64,000 nt of DNA from Viola odorata (GCA_963691705.1 OY829537.1:69523352-69587351); one strand, 5' to 3'; positions 11,331 through 22,829 are shown, numbered from the stretch's first letter. The notes: generated by a model from the letters alone, not told the origin. A program made the numbers and translations.

Positions 11331-12630
11331 TCACTTCTTTACATTCGCGTATGTTAGGCTTTTCGCACATCACCTCCTTATATGCAAATGATGTGGAATT
11401 TAAGGATACTTTTCTTGCTTGCGCCCATGGGGCTTTTGATCACTATGCCATACATGATGATTTCCTTTTCCGCAAAGGTAAGTTATGCATACCCGTGTGT
11501 AGTTCTCGAGAGTTGTTGGTTCGGGAAGCACATGGGGGGAAGAGGGGTTTAAAGGGGCATTTTGGGGTAGAGAAAACCCTAAGCACACTTAAGGAACACT
11601 TCTATTGGCCTAAAATGAAGAAGCTAGTGTCACGCATTGTGGGGTCTTGTCTTAGATGCAAACGTGCTAAAACCCAAAGTATAAACCATGGGCGTTACAT
11701 GCCACTACCCGTAGCTTCTCACCCTTGGCATGATATTTCTATGGACTTTGTGCTAGGACTTCCACGCACTAAGCACGACAAGGATGCCTTATTTGTTGTT
11801 GTGGATAGATTCTTGAAAATGGCTCATTTTATTCCATGTCAATCCACCAATGATGCTTCGCATATTGCTACTATGTTTTTTCGTGAAATTGTGAGGCTTC
11901 ATGGCATGCCTAGGACCATAGTAAGCGACTGGGATAGTAAGTTTCTTGCACACTTTTGGCGTGTTTTGTGGGCCAAATTAGGCACCAAGTTTCTCTTCTC
12001 TACGTCGTACCATCCTCAGACGGATGGTCAAACCGAGGTAGTCAATAGGACGCTCGATACACTATTGCGCATTATGATAAATCAAAACCCCAAAGTATGG
12101 GAAGAATGCATTCCTTTTATCGAGTTCGCTTATAACCGCACAATGCACTCCACCACGCATTTTTCACCATTTGAGCTTGTCTATGGGTTTAATCCTTTTA
12201 CCCCCATAGACTTACTGCCCATTCCTTTATCTTCTTGTGCTAGTCTAGATGGTAAAGCCAAGGTAAAAATGGTGAGCAAGATGCATGCCGCGGCTAAGGA
12301 CCTCATTGAAGCCATCAACGCCAATCTAGTAAAGAGATGTGATGCTGGATGCCGCACCCGTACCTCCGAAGTGGGTGATTTAGTTTGGGTCCATATGACA
12401 AAGGAGTGTCGGGCGCACAAGCTTAGCCCACGGGGAGATGGCCCCTTTCTTATCCTTGATAAAATTAGTGATAATGCCTATGTTCTTGACATTCCTAGTT
12501 CTTACGGCAACACTAATCATTCTTTTAACATCATTAATCTTTCACCCTTCTTTGCAGATGACGAAGAAGAAGGACTTGAGGGGAGCAACGGTGTGGATTC
12601 GGGGACGAATCCTTGCGAAGGGGGAGGGGA
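11331..12630 (+). pseudogene. Element A integrase
   Basis: The enzyme that inserts the DNA copy. The open frame 11162-12961 holds the HHCC zinc domain (H and H in REAHGG...GHFGVEK, then CLRCKRAK, about 11520-11660). The catalytic core has D in MDFVLGLP (about 11742), D in VSDWDSKF (about 11922) and E in GQTEVVNR (about 12030), so all three catalytic residues are kept. The C-terminal SPRGDGPFLIL segment is at about 12425. No chromodomain was recognised. The frame has no stop before the polypurine tract and continues into the LTR, described as a separate feature. Confidence 0.88.
12617..12630 (+). other. Element A polypurine tract
   Basis: A purine run (gaagggggagggga) directly before the 3' LTR, the expected plus-strand primer site. 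Confidence 0.85.
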
Positions 12631-13286
12631 TGATATGAGCCCAACAGCCGAGGCCCAAAGCCCGCCCCGAAGCCCACGAGGCTACGCCACAAGGGCCACC
12701 AAGGGCCGAGACATAGTCGCCTTAATCATCAAGACCCTTCGGGCCGAGGAGAGAAATTTGAAGGTCGCAGACCAATGGAGCCTTTGCATCTACGCCAATG
12801 ACTCGACTCACAGCCACAGGTCCGAGAACGCGCATGACACGAAGGCCACGACCGAGCCCAGTGCCAAGGCCTCGCTTGCGCACATCGCCAAAGCCACGAC
12901 TGAGCCAGCCCAGCGCCAAGGCCTCACTCGCACACATCGCCAAAGCCACGGCAGAGCCTAGCACCAAGGCCTCACTCGCGCACATCGCCAAAGCCACGAC
13001 CGAGCCCAGCGCCAAGGCCTCGCTCGCACACATCACCAAAGCCACGACCGAGTACAACACTAAGACCTCGCTCGCACTTAGCGCCAAGGCCTCGACAAAG
13101 CCACGCCCCGAGGCCGAGCCCAACATCAAGGCCACGACCGAGCCCAGCATCAAGGCCATGGCCGAGCCTAGCGCCAAGGCCTTGCCAAAGCCAGGCACCA
13201 AGGCCAAGGACACGGTTGAGCCACATCATACACCATCATCCGTGCCTAGTCACGCAGCCAAGCGGACCCGCATCACCCATGAGTAA
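12631..13286 (+). pseudogene. LTR-encoded C-terminal tail of element A Pol
   Basis: The integrase frame crosses the polypurine tract and enters U3 as DDMSPTAEAQSPPRSPRG. In the 5' LTR the same frame stays open to a stop at 5838-5840, giving about 215 residues with 16-residue repeats of EPSAKASLAHIAKATA type and a basic end (AKRARITYE). In this 3' copy an extra 4 bases near 12905 (gagccagcccagc) shift the frame, which ends at 12961; the repeat frame itself stays open to 13286 and ends in AKRTRITHE. Lysine, alanine, proline and serine dominate, as in histone H1 tails. A role in binding chromatin is inference only. Confidence 0.6.
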
Positions 13287-13727
13287 GGACCCCTTTGTCC
13301 AAGGGTGTTTGGGGTATTTTCCCTTGTAAATATCTACGCTATAAAATGAGGGACTTGTCTTCATTTTTAGCTTGCTTTTGATTTTGAGATTTTCATCTTG
13401 AGCCTTAAGCCGTTCCTTAGACTAGCTCTAGGAGGATCTTAGATCCATTCCGTCCACCCCCTCAAGGTGGCCGGATCGTTTGCTTTCTTAGAGAAAGCTT
13501 GTCTTCTTCAAGGCACCCTCAATCGCTTGTACTCCATCCGATCCTTTGAGCTTATACATATATAAACCATTTCCTTTTCATCTTAAATAGTCCGCCGTGC
13601 CTTTTCCTTACTAAACATCCTCCACTCAACATCATTTCTATGAATCGCGTCATTGTCAACCGCGCCAAAGACTAGATCTGTGCTCATCAACGAAGGCCTA
13701 GCTCTTCAAGGCGCTTAGGTCGTATCA
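12631..13727 (+). repeat. Element A 3' LTR
   Basis: 1097 bp, starts TGATAT and ends GTATCA; TATA box at 13340-13346. Differences from the 5' LTR include the 4-base insertion in the repeat array near 12905. The divergence shows the insertion is not recent. Confidence 0.93.
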
Positions 13728-14046
13728 GCATGGTGAGGTTCACGTCCGTGCACTACGCATGAGATGGTGCGTCCATACGGCTGAAGTGCGTAAGCTTCAT
13801 GTGTTGCATATGCGATAGTGCAGACGTTGTTGGTTCGAGGCCCGTGTCGTGTAATGACATGAGGCTCGTTCCGTACTGGGGCGTGCTGTTGGGTTCGTGC
13901 GATGGTGCGAGGAAACCCTGCTCCATGTGATGGTGCGATAAGGTCATGCAAGGGTGCGATGGACTTCGTTCTGTGCCGATGGCTAGGGTTGATGCGATAG
14001 GGCCCGTCGAGCCCATGGTGCACGATGTCCATCTTGAAGGTTGCGT
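13728..14046 (-). repeat. Element B flank with direct repeat, left copy
   Basis: Bases 13845-14046 match 16346-16541 in the same orientation with many differences; both are full of gcaccatcgcac-type words on the minus strand. No gene is seen. The repeats bracket the pol remnant of element B. They may be leader sequence or LTR fragments left by rearrangement. Confidence 0.45.
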
Positions 14047-14179
14047 CATGTTCTTAGTGGTCCATTTCTGGGTCCTCCTTTTCTAGGGCTTGCTCGAGCC
14101 ATAAGGTCATCCTCTATGCCATGACTTGAGTCATGGGTCCTTGGGAAGCTATTTGGATCACATCATCACTTCCCTCTTC
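14047..14179 (-). repeat. Element B polypurine tract and start of 3' LTR
   Basis: On the minus strand a purine run (gaagagggaagtga, 14166-14179) is followed at 14165 by TGATGTGATCC, an LTR start. About 119 bp of LTR follow. The same segment recurs at 22095-22183, where it ends ggtcacatca. As in element A, the integrase frame continues into this LTR, reading SQGPMTQVMA before a stop. Confidence 0.65.
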
Positions 14180-15452
14180 AAGAGGATTCGTCCTCGAATC
14201 CATAGCTTCCATTCCTTCATCTTCTACATGAAATAAGGTCAAGTCATTAACATTGAAAGAATGGCTAATGGACCCATACTCCGAAGGTAGGTCAGAGACA
14301 TAGGCATTATCAATGATTTAGTGAAGAGTCTCAAATGGATTGTCACCCTTTGGGCTTAACTTCCTTTTCCTTTAGCTAGGAAAGCGATCCTTGCACCAAA
14401 TGGAGCCAAACTCATTAGCCAGGTTTAAAGGTCACGGGCGCTTTGCCCTTGTTGTGTTTCTCGACCAATTTAGCATTGACTTGCTCAATCTTGGTTCAGA
14501 CTTATTCATGAACCTTTCGCACTGTGATTGTCTTGGCTTCTCCATCTACACACTTGAGCACACTTAAAGGCAAAGGTAAAAGGTTTAGGGGGGTTAAGGA
14601 TTGGAACTCGTAGACCACTTTAAAAGGAGAAAAGGAAGTAGTAGAATGCTTAACATGATTATAAGAAAATTCAATAAAAGCAAGATTTTCTTCCCCATTG
14701 AGTCCCCCTTTTAGCAATTATAACCCGAAGCAAAGACCCTAGGGTCCTATTCACCACCTCGATTTGCCCATCTATTTTAGGATGACACGTGGTAGAGAAG
14801 AGGAGCCTAGTGCCTAGCTTTTCCCACAAAGTGCGCCAAAAATGACTCAAAAACTTAGTGTCACAATCATTAACAATGCTCCTAGGTATGCCATGCAAAC
14901 GCACTACATTTTGGAAAAATAATTGAGCAATGTAAATAACATCATGAGGTTTAGCACAAGGAATGAAATGAGTCATTTTAGAGAAACAGTCTACAACAAC
15001 AAAATTTAAATCTTTGTCGTTTCTAGACCTACGCAAACCAAGCATAAAATTCATTAATAAATCAATCCATGAGTGATTAGCTACGGATAATGGCATGTAA
15101 GTAGAATGATGCATCAATTTAGACTTAACCTTTTTACATTTCACGTATCTTTCAATTACTCTAGCTACATAAATTTTCATTTTTGGCCAAGAGAAATGAT
15201 TTTTTTCAAAGCATGCAAGGTTTTATCAATACCAAATTGGCCGAATAATCCGTTATCATGCGCTTCTAACACAAGTAATTCCCTAATGCTAGACTTAGGG
15301 ATGCAAAGCTTATAATGTTTAAACAATAAACCATCATGATTGACAAAGTGCAAGTAAGGACCATTTTTGCATGCTTTATAAATTTCACAAAAATCATCAT
15401 CATGATCAAAAAGTCCTATTATATGTGCTAACCTAAAAAAAATTAGCATCAA
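14180..15452 (-). pseudogene. Element B integrase remnant
   Basis: Minus-strand Ty3/gypsy integrase. Readable parts are the zinc-domain start (LVLEAHDNGLFGQFGIDKTL), the C-C pair YVKCKKVK, and the core with MNFMLGL, VNDCDTKFLSHFW and GQIEVVNRTL. The first catalytic aspartate is changed to asparagine; the second and the glutamate remain. The frame is broken between 15180 and 15177, near 14700, and downstream. It resembles the integrase of element A closely enough to be the same broad lineage. Confidence 0.85.
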
Positions 15453-16345
15453 GGGTGGTCATAAGAATGTACCTTCTAGAGAGGGCGTTAGCCACTACAT
15501 TATCTTGGCCCTTTTTGTACTTGATGGTGTATGGAAAAGATTCAATGAACTTCATCCCCTTGGCGTGTCTCTTGTTGTGCTTCGCTTGGCCTTGGAGAAA
15601 CTTCAAGCTCAAGTGGTCCGTGTGGATGACGAATTGGCTCAGCAACAAGTAGTGCTCCTATACCATCAAGGCCCTCATTAGCGCATACAGTTCACGGTCG
15701 TAAGTGGAATAGTTGAGTTAGGAGCCATTTAGTTTTTCACTAAAGTATGGAATGGGGCGACCCTCTTGATTCAACATGGCTTCAATGCCCACTCCACTTG
15801 TGTCACATTCTAGCTCAAAGGGCTTGGCAAAGTCCGGAAGGGAAAGAATGTGACTTTGCATCAAGCGCCTTGTGAGATTTTGGAAGCTTCCTATTGCCTT
15901 TCTCTCCAAACGAAGCCCACTTGCTTCTTGGTCAACCCATTGAGTGGCGCGACAATAGTTGAGAAATTTGTGATGAATCTCCTATGAAAGCTAGCTATGC
16001 CACGGAATGACCTAATTTTGCTTACATTTGTTAGTCATGGTCACTCATTGATTGCCTTGAATTTCTCCTCATCCACTTGCACTCCACCTACACTAACCAC
16101 AAATCCAAGAAAATTCACACTATTTAGAGCAAATTCACACTTGGTTAGTTTAACAAAAAGCCTATGTGCTCTAAGTGTGAGGAATATGGTGCGCAAGTAA
16201 TTAGAGTGCTCTTCAAGTGATTTACTATAAATAAGAATATTATCAAAATAAACCACCACAAACATGCCAATAAACTGACGAAAAATATGGTTCATTAAAC
16301 GCATAAAAGTGCTATGAGCATTAGAAAGGCCAAAAGGCATAACAG
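15433..16345 (-). pseudogene. Element B reverse transcriptase C-half and RNase H
   Basis: Minus-strand gypsy pol. The reverse transcriptase enters abruptly at [17 protein letters not shown]; upstream gag, protease and the first half of the polymerase are missing, replaced at about 16346 by unrelated repeat sequence. The active site reads YFDN (16240-16251), with the last catalytic aspartate changed. RNase H pieces are FELECDTSG (about 15815) and [11 protein letters not shown] (about 15490), separated by frameshifts. Confidence 0.85.
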
Positions 16346-16541
16346 GCTCATTTCGTGTGAGGGCGTGTTGCTGCGTCCGTGCTATCGCGTGACGAAACCG
16401 TATTCTATATGATGGTACGATAGGGCTGTGCGAGTGTGCGATGGACTCTGTTTTGTGCCTATGTCTAGGGTTGATGTGATAGGGCCGTTTGGTGTGATCC
16501 GTCAAGCCCACGGTGCATAATAGCCATCTTAAAGGTGGCGT
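16346..16541 (-). repeat. Element B flank with direct repeat, right copy
   Basis: Partner of 13845-14046. It is fused directly to the truncated reverse transcriptase at 16345, a deletion joint. On the other side it abuts the LTR start at 16542. Confidence 0.45.
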
Positions 16542-17034
16542 GATATGGTCTGACCTAGGGTGAGTAGGTCGAATAATATTTAAACGGAGTTTAGGATCTA
16601 GCCGAGAGTTTCCTTAGACAACAACGACACAAAGATGAACACAAAGAGGAGGTAGAGGATGATATGAATGGATGCGCAGCGGACGGAAGCAATGATAAAC
16701 AAGAAATAAGAAGATTACCGAGATGAACAAGAAGGATTTTATGGCAGGAATGAAGTACGGTGAAGATGTTGCAGAACACGTTGAATACTTGGGTAGAGGT
16801 TAGAGATGGAAAGAACATACACATATATTGCACATGAAGATTCGTTTCAAGAACAACTTGCTCATGATTACACAAAATACAAAGGTTGATGGTTTACATT
16901 TTACTTGTAGAGTATCAAAGCACCATCAAGGCTTAGAAGTCTACAAAATGAGTTTAGGTGATAAGGAAGGAGTTATCTCTACTCAACAAAATCATTCAAA
17001 TCTAAACTGACTATAAAATGAGAGAGGTGGCATA

Positions 17035-18418
17035 TGATACGATCCTAGCCCCATCGCACGCACAACACACACACGCCTTGCGACCAAGGCCAATCAAAAA
17101 AATACCTCAAGCCAAGGACGTTGCGAAGTAGCTAGTGAGGTTAATACAACCTCTACACATGGAGACAAGTCAAGAGATGTTGCTGGATCGAGCCATTAGG
17201 CAAAGGATGACTTGGAAGATGGCTTAGAGGCGCTTAGCACAAGGCTTCACATCCAACTAAGCCAAGACATGGAAGCAAGGCTTCAATCAGGCAACCAAAG
17301 TAAATATAAGACCAATTGGTGTCTTAGGAGGATCGTGTCCAAATTTGAGGATATTTAGACGCGTAGATCTCAAGATGGTTCATGGTGACATTTCCGTACA
17401 TAAGCTGTCAACGCACAGGCGCAACAGGCGACTGTGTCCGAGTCAATTCGGTCATAACGAAGTCAATTGCTTACGATCCAATTGGTTTCATAAACTTCAA
17501 GATGTTAGCAAGCCTATGTCCAAATTTGAGCCCAAACACAAGAGTCGTTTGAGAGTTATGGCGGAGCTACATTATCAAGGACAATGTCCTACTAGCATTG
17601 GGAGTCCTAGACGCATCAGTCGGCGACATCGACCATTTTACGGACCAGTCAGGCCTGGACCAGGGAAGGGAACTTGGTTTCCCATATTTTGGGGTGTTGG
17701 GAACGATTGGAGCAAGTTTCAACCCAATCGGACGAGGGGATTGAAAAATAGTGCTCGTCGATATTTTGGTGCGCAGTGTGAACGCACGACAACCCACAAC
17801 TTGAGGATTGTAGACCAACTTGAAGCCCATCCATCCGAAAGATATTCTCAATCTTTTAGAATATTTTTGTATATTTATTAATTAGTTGTTTAAGTTATTA
17901 GAGTTATTTCTTAGTTAGAACTCCTACTTCTAGTAGAATTAGAACTTGTACTTCTAGTTAAACTTGTACTAGGCTTTGCCTATATAAGGAGCCAATTGGC
18001 TTTGTGATTAATATAGAATATACAGAGATATTTTAACCAAATTGAGACTTTTTTCTTGTGGGTGGATTCCCTTTGTTCGTGGACTCGAACCTTGTGTTTT
18101 CCTTTAGGTTTCGCAAGCCAAGAGTTAGGTAAGTAAAACTAAAATTGCAGTGAATCGTGGACTTGATTCAACCTATCACAAGGTGTCAAGTAATCAACTA
18201 TCAAATTTGTCCAAGAGATCGACTATCACGTCCGTCCAAGTGGCCGATTACCAAGTCCGTCCAAGATCGCTTTGTGAGAACCTCATTAGGCGACAACTAG
18301 GCCGACTAGCCGTCCGTCAAAGGTCCCCAAGTGAGTTATCCACCAAACTCCACGTCAATCTCAAATCTTCGAACTTGACCATCATTCAAGCGCATCTTAG
18401 GTAACTAGGATCGCATCA
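17035..18418 (+). repeat. Element C 5' LTR
   Basis: 1384 bp, starts TGATACGATCC and ends GCATCA, with TATATAAGG at 17991-17999. It aligns along its length with 20131-21525, with numerous substitutions. An open frame at 17345-17881 lies wholly inside the LTR and has no recognisable features. Confidence 0.92.
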
Positions 18419-18420
18419 GT

Positions 18421-18432
18421 TGGTAGCAGAGC
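18421..18432 (+). other. Element C primer-binding site
   Basis: TGGTAGCAGAGC two bases after the LTR differs by one base from the common plant tRNA-Met(i) site TGGTATCAGAGC. Confidence 0.7.
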
Positions 18433-18796
18433 TCTAGGCGTTCAAGGTTTGATTTATATCTTTACTATCCTTTTATTTTTATTCTAGCCCATAAATATTT
18501 TCTATTCCAGCCTAGAAAGTATTTAGTTGGTTGATCTTTGCAACTAAATTATTTGTTGAGCATCTAAATTCTTTCGAAGCTGAGTTGTCTTTGCAAAATT
18601 TCCTTAGAAGCGTTTCTTCAAATTCTCGAGTTTGTCTTAATGGTTGAGTGTAGGAACAACAACAAGGAACTTCAAGATAAAGTAAGTGAGTTTTTGTGAG
18701 ATTAATAGAGGGATAAACACGAGAGTAAAACACGTGAGGGAGTGCTAGTTCTTAGGACAACTTTACACTTGTTTGTTTATGTTGTGAATTTCAGGA

Positions 18797-19440
18797 ATGT
18801 CGAACGAAGCTTTGAGTAGAATGTCATTGAAAGAATTAACTAACCTCCTTGGAAAAGAGGTTGAAAGGATGAAGGTTTATAGACAGAAAGATCTGGTTAT
18901 TTTGATAGCTAGAACCGAGATGTATAGTGAGACGACGAAACGCGAGACCCTAATGTGCGCTACGACACATGACAGTCAAGCGACTTGTACATAAGGAGCC
19001 TAAAAGTATGATGATGCTAAAACACTTGACTTGAGCGTACAAAAGGAGGCACAAGTGAGTGAACAAAAAGAAGGGCTATTTTACGCTCGCTGTCTAGTTG
19101 AAGAGAAAAGGTGTTCATTGGTTATTGACAATGGGAATTCAGCGAATTATGCAGGCACATTATTTGTACATAAGTTGAATCTTCCAACAATTAAGCACCC
19201 AAAACCTTACTTGCGGTGATGCATGATCAACGGTAGAGAGTTAAAGGTAACGAAGTAAGTTTTGGTTTCTTTCTCGATTAGGCATTACAAGGATGAGATC
19301 CTTTGTGATGTGATACCTATGCGGTCGAGCCACATTATTCTTAGTTGACCATGGCAGCAAGCTAGAGCGGTCTATAAAAGGGGTAATAGCTATGAGCTAG
19401 TGAAAGTGGGGTGAAAGTTCTACTTAGCACCATTAATACC
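18797..19440 (+). pseudogene. Element C Gag end and protease remnant
   Basis: A short start MSNEALSRMSLKEL at 18797 may be the Gag N-terminus; the Gag core is missing. From 19031 a protease core is seen (VIDNGNSANYAG, then KLNLPTIKHPKPY), again with DNG. Further protease sequence to about 19440 has a stop at 19217-19219 and later ones. Likely non-functional. Confidence 0.65.
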
Positions 19441-19762
19441 TCTTGCAATCATTGAAGATTAAAAGTACTTAGAGAAGAGTTATGATGAATGGAAAGTTGC
19501 TAGAGATATTGAGAGGAAGAAAGAAATATTGAGAGTTAAAAAAGAGAGCCTTAGTAAACAAAACAGCCCCCATGAAAAAAATGAGCATGGGTTGATGAAA
19601 AGAGATGATAGAGCTCTTGGAGCCGTGAGCTATTCATTGGTGTGCAAGTTTATCTTTGCTAGCGAATTTTCGCTTATCTTTGCTTGTAAAGGATTTTCTT
19701 ATGGTTTTGTGCTTATGGTACCATTAAACCCTTGATCTATGGAGTACTTGTAAAGTTTAGGG

Positions 19763-20130
19763 GTGGGCAAGGAGTTGATGAACGCACGAGTACCACTTAA
19801 GCAAACCGTAGCTCACATGGAGCGATTGAGTATTCCTTGTTCGGCTAAGGAATACAATGAAGAGTTGAAGCGGTCCTTTGTGATTGTTGAGGGAGATAGG
19901 ATGAGCTTACACCAGCCTTGGTTGCCTACTCAAGTCAACAAGTCAACCGTGAAGAGAGACATTGGTTTGACCCAAACCATCGCCGCACATAGAGACACCA
20001 CCGTTGAGTTAGATGTCTTGGGTAATCCTGTTCCTTCTTGTGTTTCCTTTGTTTATTCTAACTTGAGGAGTATTGTTGTCATTAAGGAAACTATTTCGAG
20101 GATGAATCTTTTCGAAGGGGGGGGGGGTAA
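19763..20130 (+). pseudogene. Element C Pol C-terminal remnant
   Basis: An open frame from 19763 runs through the polypurine tract into the LTR to 20209. Near its end RMNLFEGGGGND matches the way gypsy pol frames run into the polypurine tract. The preceding residues are not recognised as a known domain, so this may be pol C-terminus joined to other sequence by deletion. Confidence 0.45.
20115..20130 (+). other. Element C polypurine tract
   Basis: gaa followed by eleven G and taa, directly before the 3' LTR start TGATACGATC at 20131. Confidence 0.85.
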
Positions 20131-21525
20131 TGATACGATCCTAGCCTCATGGCTAGCCCCATCGCACGCACAACGTGCACACGCCTTGCAGCCAAGGCCA
20201 ATCAAATGAATACCTCGAGCCAAGGAAATTATAAAGTAGCTAGTGAGGTTAATACAACCTCTACACATGGAGACAAGGCAAGAGATGCTACTGGATCCAG
20301 CCATTAGGCGAAGGATGACTTGGAAGGTGGCTTGGAGGCGCTTAGCACAAGGCTTCACATCTAACTAAGCCAAGACATGGAAGCAAGGCTTCAATCGGGC
20401 AACCAAAGTAAATACAAGACCTATTGGTGTCTTAGGATGATCATATCTAAATTTGAGGACATTTGGACGAGTAGATCTCAAGATGGTTCATGGTGACATT
20501 TCCATACACAAGTTGTCAATGCATAGGCGCAATAGGCGACTGTGTTTGAGTTAATTCGATCATAACGAAGTCAACTGCTTGCGATCAAATTGGTTTCATA
20601 AACTAAAATATGTTAGCAAGCTTGTGTCCAAATTTAAGCCCAAACGCATGAGCCGTTTGAGAGTTAGGGCAGAGCTACATTATCAAGGACAATGTCTTAC
20701 TTGCATTGGGAGTCCTAGACGCGTCAGTCGGTGACATCGACCATTTTATAGACCAGTCAGGCCTGGACCATGTAAGGGAACTTGGTTTCCTATATTTTTT
20801 GGTGTTGGGAACGATTGGACCAAGTTTCAGCCCAATCAGACGAGCGGATTGAAAGATAGTGCGGGTCAATATTTTGGTGCGTAGTGTGAACGTACGGCAG
20901 CCCACAACTTGAGGATTGCGGACCAACTTGAAGCCCATCCGTCCAAAAGCTATTCTCAAGCTTCTGGAATATTTTTGTATATTTATTAATTAGTTGTTTA
21001 AGTTATTAGAGTTATTTCTTAGCTAGAACTCCTACTTCTAGGAGAATTAGAACTTGTACTTCTAGTTAAACTTATACTAGGCTTTGCCTATATAAGGAGC
21101 CAATTAGCTTTGTGATTAATACAGAATATACAAAGATATTTTAACCAAATTGAGACTTTGTCTTATGGGTGGATTCCCTTTATTCGTGGACTCGAACCTT
21201 GTGCTTTCCTTTAGGTTTCGCAAGCCAAGAGTTAGGCAAGTAAAACTGAAATTGCGACGAATCGTGGACTCGATTCAACCTATCACAAGGTGTTAAGTGA
21301 TCGACTATCAAATCTGTCAAAGAGGCCGACTATCACGTCCGTCCAAGTGGCCGATTACCAAGTCCGTCCAAGATCTCTTTGTGAGAACCTCATTAGGCGA
21401 CAACTAGGTTGACTAGCCGTCCGTCAAAGGTCCCCAAGTGAGTTATCCACCAAATTCCGCGTCAATCTCAAACCTTCAAACTAGATCATCATTCAAGCGC
21501 ATCCTAGGTAACTTTGGTCGTATCA
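20131..21525 (+). repeat. Element C 3' LTR
   Basis: 1395 bp, starts TGATACGATCC and ends GTATCA; TATATAA at 21089-21095. It differs from the 5' copy by many substitutions and one insertion of about 10 bases near its start (cctcatggctag). Confidence 0.92.
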
Positions 21526-22183
21526 GCCTATTTATACATGGTTGGCCTTACAAAATAAAGTATAGAAACTTATTAAATTGGGGAGCCTAACGGTATGCCG
21601 ATAGGGTACTTATCAGTAAGCCATTAGCTCGATCCTCCAAAATGTCCAAGACGTCATGGGCGTGAAACTGTTAGTGGTGCAAGTGGTTATCAGGAGCCGG
21701 TAGTTTCCGGGTGTAAGTGGTTATCGGGATCCCGATAACTTCCCAATTGTTTCCTGATAATTTTCCTTGCTCTCAGTATTAGGCTGATGTCACCGGTATC
21801 TGATCCTGGTAGATTCCCGTAAGGCATCCGGGCTGGTTCGGGTACCGGCTAGTTCCAGACAGGTTCCTCCCGATAGGTTCCATTGTGAGTACTTAGGCTC
21901 TCGGTATGGTGTGCGATCAGCATTGCAACCCGATTCTTGGCTTGGGAAGGCTCCTTACTCATCTAGGTCTCGAACCAAAGGCTTAATTTCCTCGCTATGC
22001 TTCAAGTGATCGGTCCTTGCGATGTGGTGTCTATCAGTGGTACATCCATGATCACATCATCACGCCATTTCTTGGTGGTGCGTGCTTGAGTCCTACTTGG
22101 CTAGGGCTCGCTCGAGCCATAAGGTCATCCTCTGTGCTATGGCTTAAGTCACGGGTCCTTGGGAGGCTCTTTGGGTCACATCA

Positions 22184-22829
22184 CCTAGGCCGGCTGAACC
22201 ACAATTTTAACAAGAACAAAGTTGACATTAAATCAGAAAGAGAAGAAATACAAATGCATAATTTATTTAAGAACAATTAGATCACACAATAATATGAATC
22301 ATAAACCTCGATTGCCTTTACTAGAAATGAGTAGCTAAGTAGAAATTAAAACTAAAAATTATCCAAAAATTCAAAAGATGGAAAATGTCTCTTCTAAATG
22401 ATAAAACAAGGGAAGCTTAAGTAGTGAAACTTTTCCTTAATTATCTCTAGAAAATAAAATCCTAAATTTCAAATTTAAAATCGAATCTTGTTCCTTTGGT
22501 TTCTTACAACTAAAAACATCAATAGATAAGATCTTCTAGTTCTTTGAAAAGATCTTTGGTGAGCTCCTCTTTCAAATCGCGTCCCTAGCCCACGCACGGT
22601 TAACACTTCCACTCACTCTTTCTTTGGTCAAGGGATGAGACACAGATGCACTAGAAATGGGTTTTGGTCACCACTTGATCATTTTGTTCTCTTTTCTAGG
22701 CTCTTTTGCTTTTTTCTCCCATGATCATCTCCTTTGCTTTGTTTCTGCAAAAAAAAGAGAAATATGCTCAAATTAGCAGTATCATCATCTCAAATGCAAT
22801 TAGAATAGATGACAAATATATGCAAAGTC
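22184..22829. repeat. AT-rich non-coding block related to 50890-52170 and 54890-56434
   Basis: No gene is seen. The words caaattagcagtatcatcatctc (22775-22797) and the surrounding order resemble the end of two other non-coding blocks in the window (near 52120 and 56370). Probably a diverged LTR fragment. Confidence 0.35.

Larger units (their letters stand above)
5189..13727 (+). mobile_element. Element A: Ty3/gypsy LTR retrotransposon
   Basis: A complete but dead element with two LTRs (5189-6281 and 12631-13727), both with TGATAC/GTATCA-type ends, flanked by a short direct repeat GCAT (5185-5188 and 13728-13731). Order inside is primer-binding site, gag with zinc knuckle, protease, reverse transcriptase, RNase H, integrase and a polypurine tract. 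Domain order with integrase last is that of Ty3/gypsy. I see no classic chromodomain. The pol frame running into the LTR is a trait I recall for some CRM-type chromoviruses, so a chromoviral affinity is possible. It is inserted in older element B sequence. Confidence 0.9.
17035..21525 (+). mobile_element. Element C: deleted Ty3/gypsy element with 1.4-kb LTRs
   Basis: LTRs at 17035-18418 and 20131-21525 enclose only 1.7 kb of internal sequence. Flanking 5-bp words are GCATA (17030-17034) and GCCTA (21526-21530), an imperfect target duplication. A primer site and a strong polypurine tract are present. Remnants of gag, protease and pol end are recognisable, but reverse transcriptase, RNase H and integrase are gone. 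It must have moved with borrowed enzymes or lost its genes later. Confidence 0.85.
16542..22183 (-). repeat. Element B 5' LTR, split by element C
   Basis: In plus coordinates this LTR starts TGATATGGTC at 16542 and ends GGTCACATCA at 22183, imperfect inverted ends. It is interrupted by element C (17035-21525), leaving 16542-17034 and 21526-22183. A minus-strand TATA-like box is at 21529-21536. About 90 bp at its right end match the LTR start at 14047-14165. The boundaries rest on these matches and the terminal words, so they are approximate. Confidence 0.5.

Noticed and set aside
13715..14049. Histidine/proline-rich frames at 13715-14049.
   Set aside because: They follow from gcaccatcgcac-type repeats and have no independent support.
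17345..17881. 178-codon frame in plus orientation.
   Set aside because: Wholly inside the LTR of element C, not open in the other LTR copy, and without any recognised domain.
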